A stretch of 64,000 bases of DNA from Sarocladium kiliense. Its lineage: Eukaryota; Ascomycota; Sordariomycetes; Hypocreales; Sarocladiaceae. The stretch lies in the NCBI GenBank assembly GCA_030734395.1, contig JAUZTG010000029.1, positions 310,001 to 374,000 on the forward strand, written 5' to 3'. Below the pieces are notes generated by a model. The model was not told the DNA's origin, searched no databases, and was given only the letters and a program-made list of their open reading frames with translations. Shown piece after piece: positions 34,177-45,830 of this stretch. Numbering within the stretch: the first letter of the stretch is position 1; each line of letters opens with the position of its first letter. The position numbers and the translations under genes are program-made.

Positions 34177-36015
34177 CTTGGAGAGAGATAGTGAAAGGTT
34201 GACCTCTTTTCTCTCTTCTCGATACTATGCAAATCGACTTCCAAGCCAGCTTTTATAGAAAGCATCTTGGCATTTCCAATGAGGGGGCAAGTCGGAGTCA
34301 CGCGCGATGGTACCAGAACCTGTGTCGGCGCCCAAGCACTAATCTAGCAGTTCAATGCAGGAACATGAATGGCGCCAATGACAGGGCCATAGTTGCGCAA
34401 CTTCTAAGCGCACGAAAACAGGCAGGTCGTATCAGCCACGGTGAGTAAAGCTTCTAGAATAAAGCCCCGTGGGGGGGCTGGAGAGAGACTTGGCCGGGGC
34501 GCAATCCAGTCTCGGCAGGTCAGACGCTCAGGCAAGCACGCCAACGGCGATAGCAAAGAGCCTCTGCATAGACCCTGTGGCTGTGATTGGCACTCAACAT
34601 GGCCGATCCGGCTCGGCGCGTACACTTTGTTGAGAGGGAGGGTGATGCAGGTGATAGTCTTGACGGATGCTGCGTGGCTCTATTCGGCAATCGATCACGT
34701 ATGCGGGGGAAATTGAAGGGCATTGTGATCAAGCATGTGTTAGCTTCGGCACGGGTCGCGTCATTGCGTTGCCAACTGCCTCTTATGGAAAGCTGAGATG
34801 GCGGCAGACAAGCCAAGGAAACTCTGATGTAGGCTTGATGGCGAAACTGACTCAATAGACAGACGATCAAGCTCATGGCCTGGAAGATCTTGCGGACCTT
34901 GGGAAGCGGTGTGCCATGCTGATCGTTATGGAGCAGCTCATTCCCCATGTAGCACCGCACGAGTAGGAATGAAAGCAGATCACTCGGAGTGAGTAGATTA
35001 CTAACATGAGTTATAATATGCGGCCAGTATAGCTGGACCGATCTGGACCCCCCTAGACCAGAGCAAGATTGGGTTGTCGGCAGTGGTTTCAAGCGCTGGC
35101 TATCATTCATCGACCTTCCCTTTTGGGCGATGTACCGAGGGTGCGAGTGGCTGGTTGCCAACTGTTCCCACTCAACACAATTAACATTGCGTCCTCTGCT
35201 GAGACTATTGACAGCTCGCTTAGCATCTCGTCATCAGAAGGCGCAACTGCTTTGAATTATGGGCGATGGTGTTATCAACGATATCCTGGCAGTTCCGTCC
35301 TCTCAGCCACATAAAAGGACGTCTTGCATTGGCTCGGACCTCGAAGCCGGACTTGAGGTTAAGTAGTTTATGAAGACGATGCGCAAGGGAGATCGATCCA
35401 ATGTAGCGGGATTCGGAATTATGTCATTGTTGTCATGTATATGTATTGTTTACATATCAGTACATCCTGGTCAAGCATTTGTACTGTAGGCTGTGGCCAG
35501 CTACTTGCAAGGTGTTAGCGCAGTTTGCTGGAGCAATAGAGATTGTTCGATCCACAACTGCCGAACGGCGGAGCAAGCGATCACAGGATCTCCACTCGAC
35601 TCTAATAATTTAGATCGGTTCGCTAGAAGACTTTCGATATTAAACTGAAGTGTTTATAGATGGTTTGAACGAGCAAGACTTGCACTTCCACGGCCCGCTA
35701 TCCCCACATACTGGCGCCCAGGGCTCATAACACCAGCCACCCTCCTACGAACAGGAGGAAATTCAACAAAAAAAAACATACAACAGCCGGTATTCGCTGG
35801 TCGTCACCGACCCAACTACTAATCAGCCCCTTGGCAGTTTAACTAGGGGAGAGCGGACGGGATCCCGTGTATTCTACCAGGTATGGTCGTATGTGACAAT
35901 CTCATAGCTAACACCGTATATATTCGCTTGTGAAATGACGAATCAGTTGAAATCCTCTGGACAGGTGGAAGAAACAGGCCGCCTTATGGATAACAGAAGA
36001 GAACTAAAGAGACAT
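34177..36015. other. Gene-free stretch, about 1.8 kb
   Basis: Contains the carboxypeptidase promoter and the 3' flank of the Zn2Cys6 gene. A 213-codon reverse frame (34520-35161) lacks any domain or splice support. A short A-run is seen near 35768. Nothing else supported. Confidence 0.4.
34251..34257 (-). promoter_or_regulatory. TATA box of the carboxypeptidase gene
   Basis: TATAAAA on the reverse strand, about 75 bp before the start codon. Confidence 0.5.
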
Positions 36016-37883
36016 TCAGCCGCCCTGTGCCCAACCCCTCCACAATCGATCGCAGTCTGTATGCGTCGGCCAATTCGTCGTCCGAGTCAGCTCCTGCAAG
36101 AAGCCTAGAAGCTTGTCCTGGTCGGCTCGATCTTGGATGTAGCTGCCCACGAACCCGAGTATCGCGGAGGCATTGAACAGACAGCCTGTGTCATTGCAAG
36201 AGTACGCTATCCTGCATATCTTGCGGGCATAGTGGTGGACTTCGGTCTGCAGCGCATTCAGTCAAGTACGTCGTGGCTGCTAGGTAGGGGGGGCAACGTC
36301 TGGCTTGGACGCTAGCCAGAGCACTTTTTTGCTTACCATGACCTGAGAAGTAAACGCAACAATGCACTCCCCTCTCGGCTTGTCCGAGTACAGTCTCAGC
36401 AAGATGCGCGCAAGGTAATAGAATTGCCATGCCACCACTTTGCACGAGTCAGTCTTGTTTCACGCCAATGGGAAGACCGGTCTTGAGGTGAGAAAATAAA
36501 ATGAGACCTCGGTGAGGGAGAGAGATTCTACAAACCGTGATAAGTCGTCAGAAATCGGATCGAGTCCTCGCTTTCGTGATATGCCTGGTAGCTTCGTGGT
36601 ACGTTGTCCTCCCACCACTGCAGCAGATCCTCAAGATAGCTTTCATCAATGGCCTCACCCTCGGTGCTTCCCCACGCAAACGTGCAGGCCAAAGCTGCAA
36701 GGTAACAAGCTCTATCGGCCCAGGAGCTCTCTCCTTCGTCCCCGGAAAAATCGTTTAAGTGACATCCATGGCCAGGCTGCATCTTCGGTGGCGCACGGCT
36801 CAACAACGCTTGCCGGACATCCTGTCGCATGTACGTCCAAAGGGCCGCCCCCGGTAGCGACTCACGGAGCGGAGGAATTCTACGCAGTGCCACAAGACTG
36901 TAGGCGCCGGACAGATGTGCTGCCTGATCCTCGCCCGCTTCGGCGTACTGTTCGACGTGACGTAGGAGGACCAAAGTCGCCAGCAAGGTCTCGTCAGTTT
37001 CCACAAAGTCCTCGTCGGATAGAAGAGGTATGAGGAGCTTGACGCAGGTGCCGGAATACTGACCACTCAAGGAGCTCTGGGGAAGAAAGGCGCGTGCCGC
37101 ATAAGCTAGGCATGCGAAGATCAGGACACGATTAGAAAGAGCGAGGCGTGGGATGGTAGACGAGAAGTGGTGCGCCACCGAGGTGACGTCGAGCCACGGT
37201 CCAGCATGTTCAATGTACAGCTGAAACAAACATGCCTCGAGAGGAAAAGCAAGCAAGTCCTGGGGTGCGATGCTTGAGTCTGTGTGACTAGCAAGATAGT
37301 CTCCGCTGGTGTCTTTCGGAATCGTTGCAAGGAGTTCGGGGTCAACACCGCCACATGCAGAGCGTGGCATGAGACTGCGACTTGAGTCTCGTTTCTTCGC
37401 AGCCGAGTGACTGTCTCCCCGATCAGTCAGTCCGTTATGACTAGCTGAGGTTGGCGATGGGGGGTTGTTCGACACAGAAGATCGTGAGTCATGGCTCATT
37501 CGGATCTCGTGAGCCCAGATACAGTCCCGCTTTGCGCGCGTACAGTTGTCGCACTTGGGCCGGATCTCGTCGCATTTGACATGCCGTTGACGACAGGTGC
37601 GGCATCCATACCGGCCTCTGGGCCCCTTGGGGGCCAGCCTCCTCTTCTTGAGGTTGGACTGGCTCTCTACAGAGAGCGACGCGAGAGGGCTTTGAGTAGA
37701 TTTTTCTCCATGGTCAGGGGTTCGTCCGGGGCGTACGAACTGCTGAGGGTGAGACACCACTCTTGGAGAAGCAGATGTCTCCGGGCCAAACCCACCACTG
37801 ACGAACACAGACTGACCAAACTCAGAGAAGCTCATCGCTTGTACCGTTCTGGCCCTCCTTTCCTCTGGAGGTGCCTTTCGCAT
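36016..37883 (-). CDS. Zn2Cys6 transcription factor with fungal_trans_2-like domain
   Basis: Three exons, 36536-37883, 36337-36437 and 36016-36246, give 559 residues in one frame; introns are 98 and 90 nt (GTTTGT donor; GTAAGC donor) with CTGAC and CTGAA branch-like sites. The zinc cluster is CRTCRQRHVKCDEIRPKCDNCTRAKRDC split by no intron (about residues 93-120). A Ser/Pro-rich linker is followed by the long helical domain (PLEACLFQLYIEHAGPWLDVT, LACLAYAARAF-type start, LLATLVLLRHVEQY). The C-terminus ends TNWPTHTDCDRLWRGWAQGG. This arrangement matches regulators related to ARCA/UPC2-like factors. The nearest target candidate is the divergent-side unknown, and the AKR gene downstream on the same strand; no direct evidence of regulation. 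Confidence 0.88.
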
Positions 37884-38663
37884 GAAGGCGGATCCTGGAC
37901 ACGAGGGATGATTCGAGGGTGTCGTGGTCGTGGTCGACCTCAGGTGCTTCTGTTGCGGAAGGGGCTATGGCTGACTGCGGGGGGTCATCTCGAGAGGCGG
38001 AAGGTACCTCACTTGCTGAGAGAGGGGGGTACTACCGGAGGGTCTTTAGGTCAGGAAGACTGCCCCCTTTATCGCTTGGCTTTTAGCTCCTACACATACA
38101 CCGCAATCCACTACTTCTGATGATCCCTGTTCACTCGTGACTTTTCTGCTTCCTTAGCGTTCAACATCAATCAGTCATGGGAGTCTCCACAGCTCACGGT
38201 CTAAGTACAAAACTAAGAACCCCGATCGTCTGAGTCACAAGTCGTGGTTGTCGCTCTCTGTTAGCTCTCAGCAAGCCCTTGTTGGTCGTAAAGCAACTTT
38301 GGGTGGGTTCCCCAGATCGGCAACGATCCATCCCTCCCCTCGTTCTCCAACCGCTCCAATCCGCTTGCCCGTGCGATTGTTGCAATCGTGGGGAAACCAT
38401 CCGGGGTCAGCGGGGCCGATCGGCAGCTTTAGCCGGTGTGGCGATGTATTCGATCAAACTTCGACCCGAATAATTCCATGAACGGCCGGGAAGCCGCAGA
38501 GACCTGGGCAAAGACCTAGGCAAACATGAGAGGCAAGAATTCTTAAAGCACTGGGTAAAACTATCTAGCTATCTAAGGCTGACGGTTGCGATTCAACATC
38601 CACATGATCGATACTACACAGTCGCGTCTGGGCTGTAGGCCATACAATCTCTCTTGAGACTTA
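37884..38663. other. Upstream region of the Zn2Cys6 gene
   Basis: 780 bp with no supported gene. Includes the leader of the factor and the 3' flank of the AKR gene. Confidence 0.4.
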
Positions 38664-39817
38664 CTAGGCCCAGCGTCCGAACAGCTCAGGGGCAGCCGGC
38701 GCGTTGTCCAAGACTGTGTCTATCCTCGCCTTGGTCGTGCCGTCTTTCTTCATCTTGTCATAGATAGCCAGCGCTTTCATGTTCTCCTTGACCTGCTCCG
38801 GCCGACTCGCCCCCGTGATCACAGTGCTGATGTTCTCATTGGAGAGGCACCAAGCAAGAGCCAACTGCGCAGTTGTGCAGCCGAGCTCCTTGGCTATCGG
38901 CGCGAGCTTGCGAACCTTTTCGATCTTGGCTTTTCCGGCTGGCGTGGACAGCGCTTTGCCGAAGTTGATCATATTCTGCTTGTCCGATGACGCCGCATCG
39001 GTGCCCGTGAGTCGGGATCCTTCGGGAATGCCATCGTTGTATTTCCCGGTTAGCACGCCGTTGTCGAGAGGCGACCAGATCGTCAGGCCATATCCGTAGT
39101 TGCGAAGGACTGGCCGTAGCTCACACTCGACACGCTCGCGGCAGAAAGCATTGTATTGGGGTTGGTCGCACGTGGGCGCGATCAAGTTGTGAACAGCCGC
39201 CATGTGATGAGCGCGCTCAATGTCATGGGCGTTCCATTCCGACGTGCCCCAGTAGAGGGCTTGTCCTGACTGCACAATTTGTGTGAATGCCCTGACGATC
39301 TCCTCCATGGGTGTCAAGCCATCTGGGCGGTGGGCCATGACAATATCGACATATTCCATACCCAGGCGACTGAGAGACGCGCGCATGCCTTCGAACAGGT
39401 GCTTCTTGGAAAGCCCGGTATCGTTGGGACCAGACCCGCCCCAGAAGAGCTTTGTAGAGACAACAATGTCGCTGCGTCTAAATCCAAGATCGCGAATCGC
39501 CTCTCCAAAGACCTTTTCACACTCCCCCGAGGCGTATACTTCAGCGGTGTCGAAGTAGTTCACGCCCTGGTTGAAGGCTTCCAGCATGCACTTTTTGGCC
39601 GTCTCTTGGCCGATTTGTCCTCCAACTAAGGATCAATCACTATGTTAGAAGACAAGTCTATTCCCAGTCTGCTGCGAGTCTGCTTACCAGTCACCCAGGA
39701 CCCGAAGGACAGAGCTGAGACCTTCAGCCCCGTTCGACCAAGGAAGCGATATTGCATTTGATTTGGCTCCAAGGTCCGAGTTTCAACCTTGGTACCGTTG
39801 GTTCCGTTTGGAGACAT
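38664..39817 (-). CDS. Aldo-keto reductase, Kv-beta (AKR6)-like
   Basis: Exons 39688-39817 and 38664-39625 (intron 62 nt, GTAAGC...CCTTAG) encode 363 residues. The start at 39815-39817 gives MSPNGTNGTKVETRTLEPNQ and then the first strand MQYRFLGRTGLKVSALSFGSW. The catalytic tetrad is visible as Asp and Tyr in DTAEVYASGE, Lys in STKLFWGG and His in MAHRPD. The NADP-binding C-terminus has WSPLDNGVLTGKYNDG and VITGASRPEQVKEN. The pattern is that of fungal relatives of voltage-gated potassium channel beta subunits, which act as NADPH-dependent carbonyl reductases; channel association is not shown. A TATATAA is about 150 bp upstream. Confidence 0.93.
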
Positions 39818-39963
39818 AATGGAGGAAGCTTTTCTGTGACCGAATGTGTTTCGTTGGCTGTGCGATCGAACCAAGAGTATGGGAAATAAGTTCGCAAGAG
39901 GCTTGAATGAACAGCTTGTGAAGCGAGTTCTATGCTCATAGTTGCTTTGCCTTATGTCTTTTA

Positions 39964-39970
39964 TTATATA
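39964..39970 (-). promoter_or_regulatory. TATA box of the AKR gene
   Basis: TATATAA on the reverse strand, about 150 bp before the AKR start codon. Confidence 0.5.
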
Positions 39971-40306
39971 ACTTTCCTGCCGACATCCCATCATTCGTCT
40001 CGTCATAGGTCACGCCAAAAGAGTCCCTTGTTTAAAGTGGTGTGCACGATGAGATCAGCGAAGCATTGCCCTCTCGTATGACCCATTAAGGCCATTCGCG
40101 GCGCCGCCATCGTCTCGACTGCTCGTGCCGGATACCTTCTTTCGGCTTAGACACTATGGTTTCTCCGCACTCTCCAGACTCTTAGATGTGGAGAATGCCG
40201 ACGTGCCTATCCCGGCTGTACGGAATCGGTGACGCGCCACCAAAAGTCGACAGGCTTGGGTTCAAAGACCTCTGGAAACCTCTTTTGCCTAAATGCGGAA
40301 AGGGCC

Positions 40307-40331
40307 TTTTTTTTTTTTTTTTTTTTTTTTT
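40307..40331. repeat. Uninterrupted T25 homopolymer
   Basis: Twenty-five T residues on the forward strand, i.e. A25 on the transporter strand, about 250 bp after the transporter stop codon. Could be a simple repeat or a retained poly(A) tail. Confidence 0.9.
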
Positions 40332-40584
40332 GGATGACATGAGATAACCGAGACTTGTCATTCCACGGAGACCAACGGGATTTGAGACGTCGTTCGCGCT
40401 AAGAAGGAATAGTCAAGGAACAAAACCGGAGCAAAACAACCATGCTCTCTGCTCTAGGTCATAAGGTCATTTGAGGTTTCGTTCACGCTCAAAAAGTATC
40501 TTTGCTTGCTATGCATTTTTTGACTTGGAAGGCGTACAGATGATCAGGTTCTAAGTATTGTACTGGACATTCCTCTCATTCAAG

Positions 40585-42168
40585 CTATAGACTATCTGTG
40601 GTTTCTGTAGAGCCGTCCGCCACATCACCTTCGCGGTGCACGGTGTGACCATCTTTCTCCGCGGTATGGAATCTCCCATTCCGAGCATTCTCTTCGTCGT
40701 GCCTAAGCTGAAGGCGCTCCACTGCTTCACCACGAGCTCCAGCGGTCCATCCCTTGAGTTCAAAGAGATAGTCGACGTCCTCCAGCCTCATGTTTGTTGT
40801 TTCTGGGAAGAAGAAATACACTGTTGGGATGAAAACGATGTTGAACACAGCAAAGATGATGTATGTTTGCCAGCCAATGTTGTCAATCGCCGACGGCGTA
40901 AATTCCACAACGGCAAAGTTGATGATCCAGAAACCAGCCGAGGCCATCGCAGCGCCTCGGGCTCGGAGCTGCAGTGTGCAGATCTCGGAGGCGTAAAGCC
41001 AGGGGCATGTCAACCAGCCCTGGGCGAAGATGGTGTTGAAAAGGAACAGCATCGCGGCCCCGACAACTCCGGCAGCGTAACCACCATCGTGAACCGTGAT
41101 GGCCAGAATCATCATAGTCGTTGCTTGTCCGAATGCTCCCCACATGAGGATCTTGCGACGGCCAACCTTCTCAATGTAAAATATCGGAGGGATCGTGGCA
41201 AGCATGTACTCAAGTGAGTTGAAGCCGGCAACCAACTGAGAGGTGGCTCGGTCCATACCGATGGACTTCTGAAAAATGATGGGTGCATATTGAGTTATCA
41301 AGTTGATCCCGCTCATCTGACATCCAAGTCCGGCCACTAGGCAGAGCGCCATGCGACGTGCGTTCTGTAGATTGCCACCGGACAGCATTTCGCGAAGACT
41401 CATGTTGCCCTCCGCTTTCTCGGTGACCACTGCCACCTTGATCTCGTCGTATAGGGTTTGCACGCGAGGATCATCCAGTGGAATGTCTCTCCCTGTCAAC
41501 GTGGCGATCACCTTGCGCGCGTCCTCATCGAAACCGTGATGCACGAGCCATCGAGGGCTCTCCGGGAGCAGCCAGATGAGTATAAGTACGATAAAGCTGA
41601 ACACGGCTTGAAAAGCCACTGGAAATCGCCACTGGGCATCATTCTTGATGTAGGAGCTGCCGTAGCCGATCCAGTAGGACGAAGTGACGCCGCAAATGCA
41701 GATCCAGTTGAATATGCACGCGTTGCGGCCCCGATCATTCGGCGCACAGCATTCGGCCTGGTAGACGGGCATACCGGCCGTGAGGATACCGATGCCGACA
41801 CCGGTGATGCAACGGCCAACAATCAGCTGGGCCACGTCGTAGGCGGAACATTGGATGAGGACACCGAGCAACTGGATGTAGATGCCCCAGTTCACGGTTC
41901 GACGACGCCCCAACCTGTCGCCAACGAAGATGACGGCAATCGAGCCAACAAAGGCTGTCAACTCGTAGATTGCGACGATTGTACCCTGCAGTCCGGGCCC
42001 GGGGTGGTTGAACGTCTTGCCAAACTCATTATCCGCGCCGATGAGATTGGCCATGACGCCCTGGTCATAGCCAAAGAGGGAGAACCCCACACAAGAAACC
42101 GCAATGATGAGGTTCACAAGAGTGCGGCCCTGGAAGGGAGTTGTATGCGAAGACTTGAGCAGCTTCAT
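40585..42168 (-). CDS. MFS sugar transporter (hexose/monosaccharide, 12 helices)
   Basis: Single exon of 527 residues from the ATG at 42166-42168 (MKLLKSSHTTPFQG). All marks of the sugar porter family are present: GYDQGVMANLIG after helix 1, GDRLGRRRT between helices 2 and 3, GVGIGILTAGMPVYQAECC (PESPR-type N-half), LPESPRWLVHHG, IYQxP-like QYAPIIFQKSIG, GRRKILMWG and the C-terminal PETTNMRLEDVDYLF. It imports sugars by proton symport, consistent with nearby secreted glycosidases. It lacks introns, unlike most multi-exon members of the family, and is followed by an A25 tract on its strand. Confidence 0.93.
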   Translation of the reverse strand: MKLLKSSHTTPFQGRTLVNLIIAVSCVGFSLFGYDQGVMANLIGADNEFGKTFNHPGPGLQGTIVAIYELTAFVGSIAVIFVGDRLGRRRTVNWGIYIQLLGVLIQCSAYDVAQLIVGRCITGVGIGILTAGMPVYQAECCAPNDRGRNACIFNWICICGVTSSYWIGYGSSYIKNDAQWRFPVAFQAVFSFIVLILIWLLPESPRWLVHHGFDEDARKVIATLTGRDIPLDDPRVQTLYDEIKVAVVTEKAEGNMSLREMLSGGNLQNARRMALCLVAGLGCQMSGINLITQYAPIIFQKSIGMDRATSQLVAGFNSLEYMLATIPPIFYIEKVGRRKILMWGAFGQATTMMILAITVHDGGYAAGVVGAAMLFLFNTIFAQGWLTCPWLYASEICTLQLRARGAAMASAGFWIINFAVVEFTPSAIDNIGWQTYIIFAVFNIVFIPTVYFFFPETTNMRLEDVDYLFELKGWTAGARGEAVERLQLRHDEENARNGRFHTAEKDGHTVHREGDVADGSTETTDSL

Positions 42169-43484
42169 GGTCGTTGATGCGCAAGTCTCCTTCGGGATAA
42201 GAACCTTGTAGGATTCGGGACTCAAATCGAAGGGTATGGAGAAGATGAGGAGCACAAATTGCCTCCGATTTCATTAATTGGTCATGGGACTTATTGGCCA
42301 TTACACGAGGCGATGGTCCTTCACTTATGTTTCTTTTTCTCGCCACGAGAAGATGTTGGCAGCCTCAAGGGAGCTTGTAACTGAAGCGACAGCAACATAT
42401 GCGGGAATGACAAGTGGGAGGGAACTTCCAAACCACCACACCCATGCTTCAGCAAACATTATGCTAGCGCTAGCGTGGCTGGGGGCCTCCTCGTTCTCCT
42501 CATCATGAGCATGTTCAAGCCTATTTCCGGGACGCGCTCGTCTATTCACCTAGTCCGGGTTCGTGGTTCCGGCAAGCCCCCCATTCGCCCCGTGGGGTCC
42601 CCATGTTTTGTAGCCATGGTTTACTCGTATTGAACAGAGTGTGGGGTCTTGACAAAGTCGACACGACGTGAAGAATAGTCGCCGCGGCTTTCCTTTTTAG
42701 TGCAAGCAAGATCTCTCTGCCACCGCGATGTGCACGACGCTCGCGCACATCCCTGGCAAGTGAACGATCGACATTGGGTCGCTTCTGGACGATAGCATTG
42801 TGGTTCCTTCCGCGAAGATGTCCACAGCGTATCTGGGAAGATCTCGGTTACGCTTCAGCAGCAGTGGGAGTCGTTTCACGAGAGGAAGTTAAACACGGTT
42901 CTGAGTTAGATATGCGCCACTTCGGCGTCCGTCTCGCAGCCACCGAGCAGACCAATAATGACTGGGCTCTATCAGTGAACCAGGTAATACGGATGACCAA
43001 TGATGATCGCTCTTGACCATGACATGACGCCGCATGATCTTCTTCTCGGCGCGAGTTTCCAAAAATGATGAGGCAAGCTGTTGACCTTTTGATAACTCCC
43101 TACTTCGGATACGGAATTCTGCCCAGCCGACAAGGGCGGCTAAGAGCCACATAGACCTCTTGCTTTCGGGCTAAAGCCCCTTAATTTAGCGCTTAGAAAT
43201 CATGCATACAGCTGTAAGTATGAGATTCGGGTAATTGGGGACCAAAGTCGGCCGCGAATATGCTTCGCATGGCGATTTGGGTAGTAGCCTTCAATTCTAT
43301 GTCCTGCCGATGCGGTCTTCCGCAATACTTGCCTAACACAATATAATAATTGCCTTTAGTAGTGGAAAAGTTCTTAAACCAGGCCGGGTACCAGAACATA
43401 CATTCTAAAAGTCCTTTCGTGAGCTCAGAAAGCCAATCGGTAACATAATCGCTCTCCTCATACTATCATACCATCAGAACAATC
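42169..43484. other. Divergent upstream region of the sugar transporter and P450 genes
   Basis: 1.3 kb between divergent starts. No supported gene; only short frames. Confidence 0.4.
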
Positions 43485-44996
43485 ATGGCACTGATTCTTT
43501 ATCTAATCGCTGCTTCACCTGCTGTCTTGTTACTATATCACATCCTCGAGTATTTCATTGACGCGAAATCCCTTCGTCGTTTCCCAGCACCGGGAATTGC
43601 CGGGCTCACTGACCTCTGGGCTCTTCGATTCCACTGGACGAACAGTCGATTCCGCGCTGTGCATGATGCGCATGAGCGACTGGGCCCTGTTGTCAGAATA
43701 CAGCCTCATCACATATCCTTCACCAGTCCACAAGCCTTGAAGGAAATCTACGGTCATGGGTCAGCCATAAAAAAAGGTGATTACTACGATAATATCGCCG
43801 GCGACTATCATGACGTTGCGAATGCGACGGATAAAGAAGAACACTCGCGTAAAAGACGGATCATGAGCCACGTCTTCAGCCAGAAGCACGTGCTTACCAT
43901 GGAAGAAGTCATCAATGAGGTGCTGGGCAAGTTGATCATAGCACTGGACGAGAAGTCGACACAAAGCATTGACATCAGATACTGGTTCAATCTGTTTACC
44001 TTTGATGCCATATCCAGCTTGGCGTTTACGCAGTCATTTGACTTCCTGGCCTCAGGGAACGACCTTACGATGGGAGAACGCGATGACGGCTCTACGTATC
44101 CAATCAAGGTCGTGCAGACATTCCATAATGCTACGACGTATGCTGCGTTCATGGGCCATGCCCGACCTTTCCTATCGAACATCATCCACAAGGTCTTTAG
44201 CCTGGCCAGAAACCACGGAGCAGTATGTCTCGAAGACTTTGGGAACATTTGTCGCTTTAAGACGAATCTTCGTCTGGCGAGTGGCAAGGGGGAGCGAATT
44301 GACTTCTTCTCGAAACTCGAGGAAGTTCCGAAGGGCCAAACGGACCCCCTCCCCCATGGCGAGCAGGTTGCAGAGTCTGCCATCATGTTGAATGCCGGGA
44401 GCGATACAACCGCCAGTAGCCTGACAAATACTTTGTATCTGTTGGTCTCGTATCCAGCCACGTTGCGCAAGCTGCGCGAAGAACTCAGCGTTGTTATGGA
44501 GTCAGAGGACACAACACCGGGGTTTGACAAATTGATGGCCTGCCCGTACCTGCGGGCCTGCCTGGACGAGTCTCTGCGGCTCCGGCCTCCGGTTGCGATT
44601 GGACTGCCTCGGGTAACTCCTCCTCAAGGTGCAACTGTCTGTGGACATTTCATCCCAGGAGGCGTCACAGTATCCGTACCTATTCTGGAGATCAATCGGC
44701 ACAAGGACCTCTTTGTTCGCCCGGACGACTTTGATCCAGAACGATGGTTCGACGAAAAGCAACTGCCGAACCTCAAGGCGTATGTGCAACCCTTTTCGAT
44801 CGGCAATCGCGCGTGCATCGGGCGGAATCTAGCCATGATCGAGCTGACGAAGGTTGTTGCGACGGTCGTCAATCGGTACGACATAGAGCTGCAACAGGAT
44901 GATCTTGTATTTGTGGAGAGGTTCAATATGAATTCAGGGCCCTGCCACGTGAAATTGACAAGGAGGGAAAGGGGGCCGAAGAGTGCATCAGACTAG
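43485..44996 (+). CDS. Cytochrome P450 monooxygenase
   Basis: Single exon, 503 residues. The N-terminal helix (MALILYLIAASPAVLLLYHILEYF) anchors it in the ER membrane. The oxygen-binding helix I has AGSDTTA (304-310), the K helix ExxR is E362/R365 (DESLRLRPP), the PERF-like motif is FDPERWF (416-422), and the heme loop is FSIGNRACIG with Cys444. The overall shape (RFPAPGIAGLTDLW start, RLRPPVAIGLPRVTPP) resembles benzoate 4-monooxygenase-like and isotrichodermin-hydroxylase-like fungal P450s, but family assignment needs alignment. Substrate unknown. It lies next to relics of an MFS transporter and an aldolase, which could point to a former aromatic-compound breakdown block. Confidence 0.93.
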   Translation: MALILYLIAASPAVLLLYHILEYFIDAKSLRRFPAPGIAGLTDLWALRFHWTNSRFRAVHDAHERLGPVVRIQPHHISFTSPQALKEIYGHGSAIKKGDYYDNIAGDYHDVANATDKEEHSRKRRIMSHVFSQKHVLTMEEVINEVLGKLIIALDEKSTQSIDIRYWFNLFTFDAISSLAFTQSFDFLASGNDLTMGERDDGSTYPIKVVQTFHNATTYAAFMGHARPFLSNIIHKVFSLARNHGAVCLEDFGNICRFKTNLRLASGKGERIDFFSKLEEVPKGQTDPLPHGEQVAESAIMLNAGSDTTASSLTNTLYLLVSYPATLRKLREELSVVMESEDTTPGFDKLMACPYLRACLDESLRLRPPVAIGLPRVTPPQGATVCGHFIPGGVTVSVPILEINRHKDLFVRPDDFDPERWFDEKQLPNLKAYVQPFSIGNRACIGRNLAMIELTKVVATVVNRYDIELQQDDLVFVERFNMNSGPCHVKLTRRERGPKSASD

Positions 44997-45459
44997 GACA
45001 CTGTCGGTGTTGGTGTTGTCTAATGCTCTAATTAATTTACTTTAATGCGAGAACCTCCGGGTTCTATATTGTTACGCGCTATGACCATGATTACGACGAT
45101 TGCTTCCAGGATCGTCGAACCGGCAGCGTCGTTATTTGTTATGACACAAACGTCTGATTTGATTCGTCAATGCTTTGTGTCCCTAAGTCTCGAGTCGTAG
45201 CTAGACTCCCAATATTGGCATTGTTGTTAGTGAACGAGCTGCGACAGATGAGGAATAAAATAAAACAAAGACATGATGAGACTGTTGGATATAAAAGAGA
45301 GATCCAAACATCGGGGATTATAGTACTATATTAGCTCCTTCTTCTCATGGGGAGAGCCAGAAGCTGCATCTCAAATGCTTCTAGATCTATTCATGATTGC
45401 AAAACCAGATAGCTAGGAAATAAGAAACCATTGCTTCTCTGTCGCAGATCACTTTGTTT
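44997..45459. other. Intergenic region after the P450 gene
   Basis: 463 bp of AT-rich 3' flank. No gene seen. Confidence 0.4.
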
Positions 45460-45830
45460 CTATACCGTCTGCCACATCCACCCCTTCAGAGTCGCGGCCG
45501 GATGCGGATCCCTCCGCTCCCCCTCCTGTTTCAACTGACGCTTCTGCAAAAGGTCGGCGAAGACTGTGTCGGATGTTAGCAAGCCTGAACGAAGACCTTA
45601 ATTTGTGCACGCGAGCCGGGCCTTACGTATCATCACAATGGCAGTGAGTGTAAAAGAAAGAGGTGAGGAAAAACCCCTCTCAAACTTGGGGGCCATCGTC
45701 TGGGGGAAAATAAGAATCGTTAGGAAGGAGTTGGGCCCGGGCATCCCTCGACTAACCTTATATGCGCATCGACTCTTATGACCCATAGAGTCTGTCAGTG
45801 GCACCGAAATCATGGGGTCTAAATCACACC
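45460..45830 (-). pseudogene. C-terminal remnant of an MFS transporter (anion/allantoate-like)
   Basis: Two typical introns, 45700-45756 (GTTAGT...TTCCCCCAG, branch CTAAC) and 45564-45626 (GTAAGG...CCGACACAG, branch GCTAAC), connect three small exons. The joined protein reads KFERGFSSPLSFTLTAIVM, continues ILFADLLQKRQLKQEG and ends GWMWQTV before TAG at 45460-45462. This looks like the last membrane helix and cytoplasmic tail of a fungal MFS permease. No start or earlier helices were found upstream, so the rest of the gene is missing; the left limit toward 45830 is uncertain. Family call is by pattern only. Confidence 0.55.

Larger units (their letters stand above)
39818..40584. other. Intergenic region between AKR and sugar transporter genes
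   Basis: Contains the AKR promoter and the 3' flank of the transporter, with the T25 tract at 40307-40331. No gene seen. Confidence 0.45.

Noticed and set aside
34520..35161. 213-codon reverse frame
   Set aside because: No domain or conserved motif and no intron structure.
36016..44996. Secondary-metabolite gene cluster (TF, reductase, transporter, P450)
   Set aside because: No polyketide, peptide or terpene synthase in or near this stretch; the transporter is a sugar carrier.
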